Source: Tolumonas osonensis (GTDB lineage Bacteria > Pseudomonadota > Gammaproteobacteria > Enterobacterales > Aeromonadaceae). From it: a stretch of 64,000 nucleotides of DNA. The translations under genes were made by a program, and so were the position numbers. Of this stretch, positions 1 through 8,185 are shown piece after piece. The notes under the pieces were generated by a model that saw only the letters and a program-made list of their open reading frames with translations, was not told where the DNA came from and did no database searches. Every line of letters starts with the position of its first letter. Within the stretch, counting starts at the first letter, position 1. Location of the stretch: assembly GCF_014202415.1 (NCBI RefSeq), contig NZ_JACHGR010000010.1:1-64000 (forward strand). Direction: 5' to 3'.

Positions 1-17
1 CTAGCGGGGTTTTTGTT
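1..17 (+). terminator. Right arm of a terminator cut by the window edge
   Basis: The window opens with CTAGCGGGG followed by TTTTTG and TTTT. This looks like the 3' arm and U-tract of an intrinsic terminator whose left arm lies outside the window, belonging to an upstream plus-strand gene or RNA. The pairing arm is not visible, so this is an inference from the GC arm plus T-run only. Confidence 0.35.
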
Positions 18-96
18 TTGGTAAAAATAAAGTAACAACGTACGAATATATTTTCAGCTGTGCTGTCTGCCTGGGTTGCTTTTCGTGGCGATCTGC

Positions 97-567
97 CTAG
101 AGCCTTTTTTCACCAATATCAGATACAGTGGCATTCAATAGCCGAACTAACTCTAGCGGCTTTATTTCTATTGATATGCCTCGTTTGCCTCCACTGACTA
201 AGATCGAATCAAGATATAACGCACTTTCATCAAGTAATGTGGGTAATATTCTTTTTTGTGCAAACGGGCTAATACCTCCTACTTTATATCCAGTCACTCG
301 TTCTGCTTCAGTTGGTAACATCATGGCTAATTGTTTCAGATGTGCTGCTCTAGCCGAAGCTTTCAGACTTAGTCGCATATTTACCGGTATAATGGCTGTT
401 ATTGCATGTTTTTCATGTTGAAGTAACAAAGTTTTAAAGACTTTTTCCTCATCCATGCCTAATTGCTGGGCACAGTGCTTGCCGAAGTCATCATTCACAT
501 TACATTCATATGTATGCACTTTGAACTCTGAGCCTATATGTTTTAAATATCGTATAGCGGGAGTCAT
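97..567 (-). CDS. ybaK: Cys-tRNA(Pro)/YbaK-type aminoacyl-tRNA deacylase
   Basis: A 156-residue cytoplasmic protein of the YbaK/EbsC (ProX-like) family, which hydrolyses Cys-tRNA(Pro) made in error by prolyl-tRNA synthetase. The full family length is present. Visible hallmarks are the early MDEEKVFKTLLL segment, a central stretch equivalent to the family KxA...A region (residues about 70-80), the GYKVGGISPFAQKR block near residues 93-106 that forms the substrate pocket, and the terminal SGGKRG segment. The ATG at 567 begins a good family-like N-terminus (MTPAIRYL). The gene stands alone, with an unassigned gap on its upstream side and no operon partner in view. Assignment is confident at family level; the exact tRNA substrate is inferred from the family. 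Confidence 0.9.
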   Translation of the reverse strand: MTPAIRYLKHIGSEFKVHTYECNVNDDFGKHCAQQLGMDEEKVFKTLLLQHEKHAITAIIPVNMRLSLKASARAAHLKQLAMMLPTEAERVTGYKVGGISPFAQKRILPTLLDESALYLDSILVSGGKRGISIEIKPLELVRLLNATVSDIGEKRL

Positions 568-928
568 TTCTGTTTCCTAAATCAGGAATAAAAAACATAG
601 AGCTACTGTTGGTGGGCAGTGAACTATTAACTTTATAAGAATACGCTTTAATTTATGATATTCCACTACAAGATCGTTATCGTTGCAGTTGAGCATTAGG
701 TTAAATCAAAGATAAATATATAAAAATCAATAAATTAATAGGTGATGGTGTGTTTTTTGTGCAGAGATGATTGTGTCGAAAATGATTGGGTTCTATACAG
801 AAAACTGGGAGCTCATAACGTTACACAGTTTTTTGATCAATTAAATTTTGTGTTCATTAAGCAGGCTCTTTATTCATGATAACCATATGACCAGACCTCT
901 AGTCTGGCCATGAAATAACACAATTTGA
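568..928. other. 361-bp AT-rich intergenic gap with one hairpin
   Basis: No convincing gene is seen here on either strand. The stretch is AT-rich and separates ybaK from ppnP, both on the minus strand, so it should hold the ybaK promoter and the end of the ppnP transcript. The one structured element is a 6-bp perfect inverted repeat, CCAGAC (891-896) and GTCTGG (902-907), just past the ppnP stop codon. It may be a weak transcription end for ppnP, although no clean T-run follows it on the minus strand. Confidence 0.5.
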
Positions 929-1210
929 TTATTTAAATTCACACAGATAGGCTGTATCTGTCTCAACCTTCAGTTGAAACTTGCTATTACCTGGTACGTT
1001 AAATTCCTGACCTGCGGTAAAAGTTTGCCATTCTGTTGCGCCTGGAAGCAGAACTGTCAATGCTCCTCGGATTACAACCATTAACTCTGGTGCACCAGTA
1101 CCAAATTCGTACTCTCCCGGAGCCATCACACCCACAGTAGCCCGTTGATCAGCATTATCAAAACCGATTGATTTTACATTACCTGAGAAATATTCATTAA
1201 CTTGCAACAT
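929..1210 (-). CDS. ppnP: Pyrimidine/purine nucleoside phosphorylase PpnP
   Basis: A 93-residue cupin of the YaiE/PpnP family (DUF1255). Family members catalyse phosphorolysis of several nucleosides to base plus ribose-1-phosphate in the cytosol. The sequence is full length and starts [17 protein letters not shown], very close to the E. coli protein, followed by the [15 protein letters not shown] and [17 protein letters not shown] segments that form the small beta barrel. The ATG at 1210 has an AAGGAAG ribosome-binding sequence at good spacing. It is monocistronic, and its promoter region (1211-1495) is shared back-to-back with the T6SS cluster. Confidence 0.93.
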   Translation of the reverse strand: MLQVNEYFSGNVKSIGFDNADQRATVGVMAPGEYEFGTGAPELMVVIRGALTVLLPGATEWQTFTAGQEFNVPGNSKFQLKVETDTAYLCEFK

Positions 1211-1495
1211 GGTTCACGCTTCCTTGTAGATAAACGCTCAAAGCATAGCACATGGGCTGCATTTTATGCATCGGAATTCAGCGTCTGACAAGGTTGACAG
1301 TTTCATTAAGTTTAATGTTTTTTCTGTAAAATATTACAGTTTTATATTTATTTGAATGTTTACATTCATTTGTTTTTATTCTGCTATTTCTGACAGAAAT
1401 TATAAAAAGATAGTTAATTTCCCGTTCGTTATGTTGAGCAAAAATTGTTTCTTATTTACCATTCTTGCGCATGGATTTTTTGGATTTTAAATAAG

Positions 1496-3043
1496 ATGAA
1501 ATTAACGGATTTTGGTGTTATTGATAATATTGTTGCTCCTGTTATTGGGTTCGAAAATCCTGAAGGAGAAGATATTCGATATGATGCTGAATTTGAGGAA
1601 ATCGAAAATGAAATATCAAAGCTGACCAGCATTCACAGAGATCAAAAAACAGACTGGAAGAATGTCAGATATTTGGGATATAACATTTTAGTGAATCACA
1701 GTAAAGATTTACGAGTTCTTTGCTGGTTTTCCTTTTCAGTTTTTAAAAATGATGGTTGTGAACAGTTATCAGAAATATTTATTCTTTTACAAGAATTTAT
1801 AAAGCGATATTGGGATTCGTGTTTCCCACAAAAAACTCGGGCTCGGTTAGCCATACTAAACTGGCTATTTGAACGGATTGATTATAACGAAAAAGAATAC
1901 GCTGAAAACCTATCTATAGAATCTCTGGGCTCTCTTATTGCATCGTTTGAATCATGCATTGAGATTCTAGGGGAGAAATTTGGAGATGATGCCCCTTTTC
2001 TGCAACCTAAACTTCAGCAACTACGTGATATCCGGCATCGGAGACAGCAACAATATGTAGCTGATACTGCTACAGTTATTAATTCCGCGGTAGTCAGTTC
2101 ATCTGTAACTATTAGCTCTATTGTACCCACGACAACCACGATTGCAGAAGAGGGCGAAGGAGTTAGGATTGCCCGTTATCTGCAGGAACAATCTCGGGTA
2201 TTAATCAGCTGGTTTCTGACCAAAGATATCGCAGATCCAAGAGCTTATTTATTAACCCGCAGTTCTGCTTGGTTACAAATAGTGTCCGCTCCGATTGCAG
2301 ATGCCCAAGGCGTAACAAAGTTAAAACCAGTAACTACCAATAAATTGCAGGAGTACCAGCAAAGACTGGCGGCAAGAGAATACTCGTCGTTGATTCCTGA
2401 GCTGGAAATCAGCTTGTCTAAAGCGCCTTTCTGGCTTGATGGACATCATTGGTGCGCACAGGCCCTTGAAGGGTTAGGGCATTGTGAAATGGCTACTCAT
2501 TTGCGGAATTATTTGTGCTCTTTTCTGAATAAATTTCCATCGTTAATTGATTTACATTTTGATGATGGCTCACCGTTTGCTTCTGAATCTACGAAAGGGT
2601 GGTTATCCAACTCTTCGGCCGAGCTGGATGCTGATCATATTTCATTCACCCATCACACATCAGAAGACCAGCCGTGGCTGGCGGCATTAACGTCTGCTCA
2701 GGAAAATGCCAGACGTGACAGTTCGTGCCTGAAGCAAGAAATGCGGGCTTTGCAAATACTGGCGAATGCCGCAGAGTCTGGTCGTGACAAAGCTATGTGG
2801 CAGCTTTCTTTGGCTAAATTTTGTCAACAATACCAACGTCATGATTTAGCTGTGCTGATTCTTGATGAGCTTTATCAATCCATTGCACAGTATCGCCTTC
2901 AGTACTGGGAACCTTTGTTGGTTAAAGAGGTTTTATTGCTGTGGCACACCAGTTTGGAAAAAACAAATGCCAAGCAGCATCAGGACAAAATCAACGAAAT
3001 AAAAACAAATCTTTATCGCATGGATATATCCATCGCATTTTAA
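1496..3043 (+). CDS. tssA: T6SS protein TssA (ImpA N-terminal domain)
   Basis: First gene of the T6SS cluster. TssA proteins have an ImpA_N domain at the N-terminus and act at the baseplate or distal sheath end to organise tail assembly. The ImpA_N signature is clear in residues about 15-150: NPEGEDIRYD followed by a WKNVRYLGYNILV segment, and later a RYWDSCFP block. The C-terminal half is an alpha-helical VasJ-like extension, including WLDGHHWCAQALEGLG near residue 320. Length is 515 residues from the ATG at 1496. An upstream in-frame TTG (1445) would add 17 hydrophobic residues unlike the family, so the ATG is preferred. The gene ends 13 bp before tssB, which suggests one transcript. Confidence 0.88.
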   Translation: MKLTDFGVIDNIVAPVIGFENPEGEDIRYDAEFEEIENEISKLTSIHRDQKTDWKNVRYLGYNILVNHSKDLRVLCWFSFSVFKNDGCEQLSEIFILLQEFIKRYWDSCFPQKTRARLAILNWLFERIDYNEKEYAENLSIESLGSLIASFESCIEILGEKFGDDAPFLQPKLQQLRDIRHRRQQQYVADTATVINSAVVSSSVTISSIVPTTTTIAEEGEGVRIARYLQEQSRVLISWFLTKDIADPRAYLLTRSSAWLQIVSAPIADAQGVTKLKPVTTNKLQEYQQRLAAREYSSLIPELEISLSKAPFWLDGHHWCAQALEGLGHCEMATHLRNYLCSFLNKFPSLIDLHFDDGSPFASESTKGWLSNSSAELDADHISFTHHTSEDQPWLAALTSAQENARRDSSCLKQEMRALQILANAAESGRDKAMWQLSLAKFCQQYQRHDLAVLILDELYQSIAQYRLQYWEPLLVKEVLLLWHTSLEKTNAKQHQDKINEIKTNLYRMDISIAF

Positions 3044-3056
3044 TCAGGAGCAAGAA

Positions 3057-3548
3057 ATGGCGGGAAAAGAAGGCTCTGTGGCACCGAAGGAGCGCATTAA
3101 TGTTACGTTCAAACCTTCCACCGGTGAAGGAATGGAAGAACTGGAATTACCTCTAAAACTGATGATGATTGGTGATTACACCTTAGTTCAGGATGAACAG
3201 AAACTCGAAGATCGCAAAGCGATTAACATTAATAAAAATAACTTCAATGAGGTTCTGGAAAATCATGACTTGGGGTTAACGCTGCAAGTTCCTAATCGTC
3301 TCAGAGATAACGCTACAGATGATGAATTAGCTGTGAATCTGCAATTCAAGACGATGAAGGATTTTGATCCTGCCAGTCTGGTGCAACAAGTGCCGGAAAT
3401 GAAGGCATTGATGGAGCTCCGTGATGCCTTGGTGGCATTGAAAGGACCGTTGGGGAATGTTCCCTCTTTCCGTAAAGCAATTGAAGAAGTGCTGACCGAT
3501 CAGAATGCCAGAGAAAAGGTATTGGCTGAGCTTGGCATGAAAGAATAA
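3057..3548 (+). CDS. tssB: T6SS sheath small subunit TssB (VipA)
   Basis: Encodes the small subunit of the contractile sheath, which co-assembles with TssC around the Hcp tube. At 163 residues it has the family's usual size. Diagnostic stretches are the basic N-terminus with RINVTFKP, the LPLKLMMIGDYT motif near residues 25-37, NFNEVLENHDLGL, and the PEMKALMELRDALVALKGPLGN helix that binds TssC. A strong AGGAG sits 7 bp before the ATG. The gene lies between tssA and tssC with short gaps. Confidence 0.96.
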   Translation: MAGKEGSVAPKERINVTFKPSTGEGMEELELPLKLMMIGDYTLVQDEQKLEDRKAININKNNFNEVLENHDLGLTLQVPNRLRDNATDDELAVNLQFKTMKDFDPASLVQQVPEMKALMELRDALVALKGPLGNVPSFRKAIEEVLTDQNAREKVLAELGMKE

Positions 3549-3566
3549 AAATAAAGGGTACGGGAT

Positions 3567-5042
3567 ATGAAAAAACGAGCAAATGAACAGGCTGTCGCGA
3601 CGCTGGAGCCTGTGAATATTTTAGATCGCATTATCGCAGAAACCAAACTGACACCTCAGGATGAAGCGTATGACATTGCTAAACGTGGTGTCAGTGCGTT
3701 TATTGAGGAGCTATTGAAAAGTAAATCATCGGGCGAGCCGGTTAAAAAAGCGCTGGTCGATAAAATGATTGCCGCGATTGATGAAAAGTTAAGTCGTCAG
3801 GTTGATGCGATTTTGCATGATGCCCGTTTTCAGCAAATAGAGTCGGCCTGGCGTGGTCTGAAAATGGTGGTTGATCGCACGGATTTCGATCAGAACATTA
3901 AGCTGGAAGTGCTGAACATATCCAAAGAAGATCTGTTGGATGATTTCGAAGATGCGGCAGATATTACACATTCTGGTTTATATAAGCATATGTATACCTC
4001 CGAATATGGGCAGTTTGGTGGCGAGCCTGTTGGTGCGATCATTGCGAACTATGCATTCGGTCCGTCTGCGCCCGATGTGAAAACGCTGCAATATGCATCC
4101 TCAGTCGCAGCTATGGCGCATGCGCCTTTTATTTCAGCTGCCGGACCTAAATTCTTCGGACTGGAAAGTTTTGAAGGGTTGCCGAATATTAAGGATCTGA
4201 ACGATCATTTTGATGGCCCTCAATACACGAAATGGCAAAGCTTCCGCGAAACGGAAGACAGTCGTTATGTTGGCCTGACTTTACCTCGTTTCCTGTTGCG
4301 TCAACCGTACAGCCCGGAAGATAACCCGGTAAAAACTTTCGTTTATAACGAAGATGTTTCTGTAACGCATGAGCACTATCTGTGGGGTAATTCTGCGTAT
4401 GCTTTTGCCACCCGCCTGACTGAGAGTTTTGCCAAATATCGCTGGTGTCCGAATATCATTGGCCCTCGTTCCGGTGGTGCGGTGAATGATCTTCCATTGC
4501 ATCATTTCGAGAGCATGGGGGAAATTGAAACCAAGATCCCTACGGAAGTACTGGTTTCAGATCGTCGTGAATATCAATTGGCAGAACAAGGGTTCATTTC
4601 GCTAACGATGCGTAAAGGCTCTGATAATGCAGCATTTTTCTCGGCTAACTCAGCGCAAAAACCAAAATTCTTTGGTAACAGCGAAGAGGGTAAAAAAGCA
4701 GAATTGAACTACAAGCTCAGTACTCAGTTGCCTTATATGTTTGTGGTTTGCCGTTTGGCTCATTACATCAAGGTTCTGCAACGTGAACAGATTGGCTCAT
4801 GGAAAGAACGCACTCAGCTGGAAACCGAGCTGAATAAGTGGCTGCGACAATACATTGCCGATCAGGAAAACCCTCCGGCAGAGGTACGTAGTCGTCGTCC
4901 GCTGCGGGCCGCACAGATCACCGTAGAAGATGTGGATGGTGAGCCAGGCTGGTACCGCGTTGGTATCGCAGTCCGTCCACATTTCAAATTCATGGGTGCC
5001 GATTTCACTCTTTCTCTCGTCGGCAAGCTCGATAAGGAATAA
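3567..5042 (+). CDS. tssC: T6SS sheath large subunit TssC (VipB)
   Basis: The large sheath subunit, 491 residues, the normal family length. TssB-TssC heterodimers polymerise into the cytoplasmic contractile sheath recycled by ClpV. Recognisable features are the N-terminal helix that contacts TssB, the ARFQQIESAWRGLK segment near residue 90, the SGLYKHMYTSEYGQFGG stretch, the Trp-containing region with CPNIIGPRSGG, and the C-terminal handshake domain ending PHFKFMGADFTLSLVGKLD. GGGTACGGG precedes the ATG. tssE follows after 2 bp, so the two are almost certainly cotranslated. Confidence 0.97.
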   Translation: MKKRANEQAVATLEPVNILDRIIAETKLTPQDEAYDIAKRGVSAFIEELLKSKSSGEPVKKALVDKMIAAIDEKLSRQVDAILHDARFQQIESAWRGLKMVVDRTDFDQNIKLEVLNISKEDLLDDFEDAADITHSGLYKHMYTSEYGQFGGEPVGAIIANYAFGPSAPDVKTLQYASSVAAMAHAPFISAAGPKFFGLESFEGLPNIKDLNDHFDGPQYTKWQSFRETEDSRYVGLTLPRFLLRQPYSPEDNPVKTFVYNEDVSVTHEHYLWGNSAYAFATRLTESFAKYRWCPNIIGPRSGGAVNDLPLHHFESMGEIETKIPTEVLVSDRREYQLAEQGFISLTMRKGSDNAAFFSANSAQKPKFFGNSEEGKKAELNYKLSTQLPYMFVVCRLAHYIKVLQREQIGSWKERTQLETELNKWLRQYIADQENPPAEVRSRRPLRAAQITVEDVDGEPGWYRVGIAVRPHFKFMGADFTLSLVGKLDKE

Positions 5043-5044
5043 GA

Positions 5045-5458
5045 GTGGGCTATGGCAGTCTGTTTGAACGACTGAACGGCGAAACGGTCGGCCGCGATAA
5101 GCGGCTGACCGAGGAGAGTCTGGCTGCTTCCATACTGAATCATTTGAATAAATTACTGCAAACCCGGCAGGGCACGGTGCATTGCTTACCTGAATACGGA
5201 TTGCCGGATTTGAATGATGCAAATGCCAGTATCTATGACTCGATTAACCGTATCCGTCGTCATGTGGAATGGGCTATCAACTGTTATGAACCAAGATTGA
5301 CGAATGTCAGGGTGGCGCATGCGCCCGATGCAGCGAATCCTCTTGCGCTGAAATTCCGCATAACAGGAACGATGCAGAAAGATGGATTTATTGGGGCGCT
5401 GGCGGTTGGCGTTGATGTTTGTGGTGGTTCTGAACTGAGGTTACAGCGTGTCGTTTAA
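5045..5458 (+). CDS. tssE: T6SS baseplate protein TssE (gp25-like)
   Basis: A small baseplate component of the gp25/lysozyme-like family that links the sheath to the wedge complex. Length is 137 residues. The start is GTG at 5045, 2 bp after the tssC stop; the N-terminus GYGSLFERL matches the family. The RQGTVHCLPEYGLPDLND block near residues 40-57 is the gp25 hallmark, followed by a conserved ...IRRHVEWAINCYEPRL segment. Its 3' end overlaps tssF by 11 bp, which points to translational coupling. Confidence 0.93.
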   Translation: MGYGSLFERLNGETVGRDKRLTEESLAASILNHLNKLLQTRQGTVHCLPEYGLPDLNDANASIYDSINRIRRHVEWAINCYEPRLTNVRVAHAPDAANPLALKFRITGTMQKDGFIGALAVGVDVCGGSELRLQRVV

Positions 5459-7205
5459 CCAATATTTCCAGAATGAGTTACTGGCACTAAAAGAACTGGG
5501 GCAGGATTTTTCCCAGAGGAATCCTGCACTGGCGCCTTTTCTCAGTCAGGATGGCCGGGATCCCGATGTTGAACGTTTATTTGAAGGCTTTGCGTTTATC
5601 TCTGGTCGTCTGCGGCAAAAAATAGATGACGAATTACCAGAGCTGAGCCATTCATTGCTGCAGTTGTTGTGGCCAAATTACCTGCGGCCGATCCCCAGTT
5701 TCAGTATGCTGGAGTTTGAGCCGGTATATCAGGCCAATCAAACGCCGGTCGTGCCCAAAGATGCCGGTCTTTCTGCTATGCCAGGAAAATCAGTGAACGG
5801 GAAATTCCTGACATGTTTTGATACTACTTTGCAGCCTTTGCAGATACAGGATGTGAATTTCTATCCGCAAGGTGATGCGGGCATGATACAGATCCAGCTG
5901 TTGCCGATAGCGGATGTCATGATTGCCGAGCTGTCCCTTTCATCATTGCGTCTGCATTTTTCCGGTGAACGGGCGATTTCCACTTCATTGTATTTCAGCT
6001 TATTGCAACTGACGCAGCGTGCGGCATTACTGCTAAAAGATGAGCTCGGGCAAACGCTGGAGCGGTTTGCTCTGGATGCGAACGAGATCCGTGCAGTCGG
6101 TTTCGGTAAACATGAACGCTTGCTGGATTATCCGCTCAACTGCTTTGATGGCTATGTATTGCTGCAGGAATATTTCTGTTTCCCGCAGAAATTTCTTTTT
6201 GTGGACATCGATGGTCTGGCAGTGTTGCAGCATGCTCAGCATAAAGAACAGGCATGCAGTATTGCACTGGAATTTGAATTATCCCGTACGCCTATGCTGC
6301 ATTTTCAGCCGAAGAAAGAAAATGTGCATCTGCATTGTTCGCCAGTGGCTAATGTCTTTAAAACGCATGCGATCCCAGTTCGTTACGATCAGCGCCAGAC
6401 GGAATATAAAGTTATTCCGGCGGAGAATGGACTGGAAACATCAAACATAGTGTCTGTAGATAGCGTGACGGGGTGGTTGCCGGGTGATATCGGCATGCGG
6501 GAATTCACTCAATTTGAAAGTTTCCGTAACTACGCTGATGAAGACGGTCATGCGTACTATCGTGTCCGTTATAAACCCGGGATCGGGCATCATGGCTCCG
6601 AAACTTGGCTGAGTTTTAATAATACCCAATTGGGCGGACAGATAGCGGAGACGATCTCTGTCGAACTGACATGCTGTGATCATACGCTGGCTCAGCATAT
6701 AACGCCGGGTGATTTGTGTGTTGCTGGCGATGGCATGCCGCAATATGCCAGCTTCCGCAATATCACAGGATTATCAGTCACGTACCCTCCACCGATGTCA
6801 GGCGATACGCTGTGGCGCATTATCTCAAATATGTCTCTGAACTATCAATCGCTGGCAGATGTTCAGGCTTTGCGTGTGGTGCTGGAAACGTATGACTTCC
6901 CGGGCATCTATGACGACAAGCAGGCGCGCCGCACCCGGAAAATGCTGGAAGGGATCCGGGGTATTACCCAGAAGGCCAGTGATCGTATCTGGCATGGATT
7001 ACCTGTCCGGGGGATGTGCACTGAAATTGAGATGGATGTGTCTCACTTCCTGTGTGAAGGCGATATGTTTTTGTTTGCAGCGATTCTGAATGAGTTTTTC
7101 TGCAGTTTTACCAGTCTTAATACGTTTCATCAGTTACAGGTGAAAAGCAGTGACGGAGCGATTTACACATGGGTACCGCGCATGGGTCAGCAAGTGCTGA
7201 ACTGA
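5448..7205 (+). CDS. tssF: T6SS baseplate protein TssF (VasA)
   Basis: The largest wedge component of the T6SS baseplate, equivalent to a gp6-like protein. At 585 residues it is typical. It begins SFNQYFQNELLALKELG followed by FSQRNPALAPFLSQ, the family's N-terminal signature, then RDPDVERLFEGFAFISGRLRQKIDD and LPELSHSLLQLLWPNYLRPIPS near residues 60-85. Further family segments are WRIISNMSLNY and the C-terminal CEGDMFLFAAILNEFF. The GTG start lies inside the end of tssE. The stop TGA shares a base with an ATG for tssG. Confidence 0.96.
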   Translation: MSFNQYFQNELLALKELGQDFSQRNPALAPFLSQDGRDPDVERLFEGFAFISGRLRQKIDDELPELSHSLLQLLWPNYLRPIPSFSMLEFEPVYQANQTPVVPKDAGLSAMPGKSVNGKFLTCFDTTLQPLQIQDVNFYPQGDAGMIQIQLLPIADVMIAELSLSSLRLHFSGERAISTSLYFSLLQLTQRAALLLKDELGQTLERFALDANEIRAVGFGKHERLLDYPLNCFDGYVLLQEYFCFPQKFLFVDIDGLAVLQHAQHKEQACSIALEFELSRTPMLHFQPKKENVHLHCSPVANVFKTHAIPVRYDQRQTEYKVIPAENGLETSNIVSVDSVTGWLPGDIGMREFTQFESFRNYADEDGHAYYRVRYKPGIGHHGSETWLSFNNTQLGGQIAETISVELTCCDHTLAQHITPGDLCVAGDGMPQYASFRNITGLSVTYPPPMSGDTLWRIISNMSLNYQSLADVQALRVVLETYDFPGIYDDKQARRTRKMLEGIRGITQKASDRIWHGLPVRGMCTEIEMDVSHFLCEGDMFLFAAILNEFFCSFTSLNTFHQLQVKSSDGAIYTWVPRMGQQVLN

Positions 7206-8185
7206 TGGCCGGGCCCTTCGTTGGCTCAGTCAGAAGTTACAGTTTATTTCAGGCGATTGATTTGTGCTGTAAATGGCTGGCACAGATTAATCAGATGGAT
7301 GATATTCAGGCTTATAAGCTTATTGCTTTCGTTGGGAATACCTCTCTGGCATTTCCGAAAACCGATATTGAAGAAGCTTATTTTTATCTGGAAGACAACG
7401 TTGTCAGAGCAAAGTTTGTCATTAACAGCATCAATTTGTTTGGTGCCGGTTCGCCATTGCCTGCCCATTATTATGAATCGATTGCCTGTGATGATGAGCA
7501 GGGTAAGCGGGTTCGTGATTTTCTGGATTTGTTCAATCAGAGGCTGCAGGCACTGATTTATCCGATCTGGAAAAAATACCGCTACTACATGCAGTTTACA
7601 TCGTCTGCGAATGACGCATTTTCCGCGCGGATGTTTGCACTGATTGGTTTGGGTTATCCGGAACTGCGTCACAGCAGCCGGATTCAATGGCCCAAGCTGC
7701 TGCCCTACCTCGGTCTACTGAGTATTAAAGTGCAATCGGCGGCGCTACTGGAAGCGGTGCTGAGGTATTACTTCAATCACAAAGCGTTGTTTATTGAACA
7801 GTGTGTATTGCGTCAGGTTCAGATCCCGGTGCAGCAACGGAATCAGTTGGGTAAAGCCAATCATCGCTTGAGCCAGAGTCTGGTGCTGGGCGACAGCATA
7901 GCGGATCGGCGTACTACATTTCGTATCCATATCCGGGAGCTGGACTGGGATACCTTTCACTATTTTCTTCCTATCGGCGAAGGCTATGCCGTATTGCGTG
8001 AGCTGGTGGGATTCATCCTACGGGAACCTCTGGAATATGACATCAGTTTGTCGATGCCGGCACGGTCATCGCAGCCCATGATGCTTTCCAATAATAAATG
8101 CCGGTTGGGCTGGACCTCCTGGTTTGGTCTGGAGGCTGCCGACGGCACCATTACAGTCGCGGGAAATATCAATGATAACCATTAA
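7205..8185 (+). CDS. tssG: T6SS baseplate protein TssG (VasB)
   Basis: Partner of TssF in the baseplate wedge, 326 residues from the chosen start. The TssG signature is a Phe-rich N-terminus (SYSLFQAIDLCC), then AFVGNTSLAFPKTDIEEAYF, NLFGAGSPLPAHYYE and FNQRLQALIYPIWKKYRY, and a late LGDSIADRRTTFRIHI segment. The ATG at 7205 overlaps the tssF stop as TGATG, a common coupling arrangement. An ATG at 7169 preceded by GGAG would add 12 residues and is a possible alternative. tssH begins 14 bp before its stop. Confidence 0.93.
   Translation: MAGPFVGSVRSYSLFQAIDLCCKWLAQINQMDDIQAYKLIAFVGNTSLAFPKTDIEEAYFYLEDNVVRAKFVINSINLFGAGSPLPAHYYESIACDDEQGKRVRDFLDLFNQRLQALIYPIWKKYRYYMQFTSSANDAFSARMFALIGLGYPELRHSSRIQWPKLLPYLGLLSIKVQSAALLEAVLRYYFNHKALFIEQCVLRQVQIPVQQRNQLGKANHRLSQSLVLGDSIADRRTTFRIHIRELDWDTFHYFLPIGEGYAVLRELVGFILREPLEYDISLSMPARSSQPMMLSNNKCRLGWTSWFGLEAADGTITVAGNINDNH

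Noticed and set aside
1211-1495. Sigma-54 (-24/-12) promoter for the T6SS operon
   Set aside because: No GG-N10-GC element with the right flanks was found upstream of tssA; a TTGACA at 1294-1299 lacks a good -10 at proper spacing, so no promoter is called.
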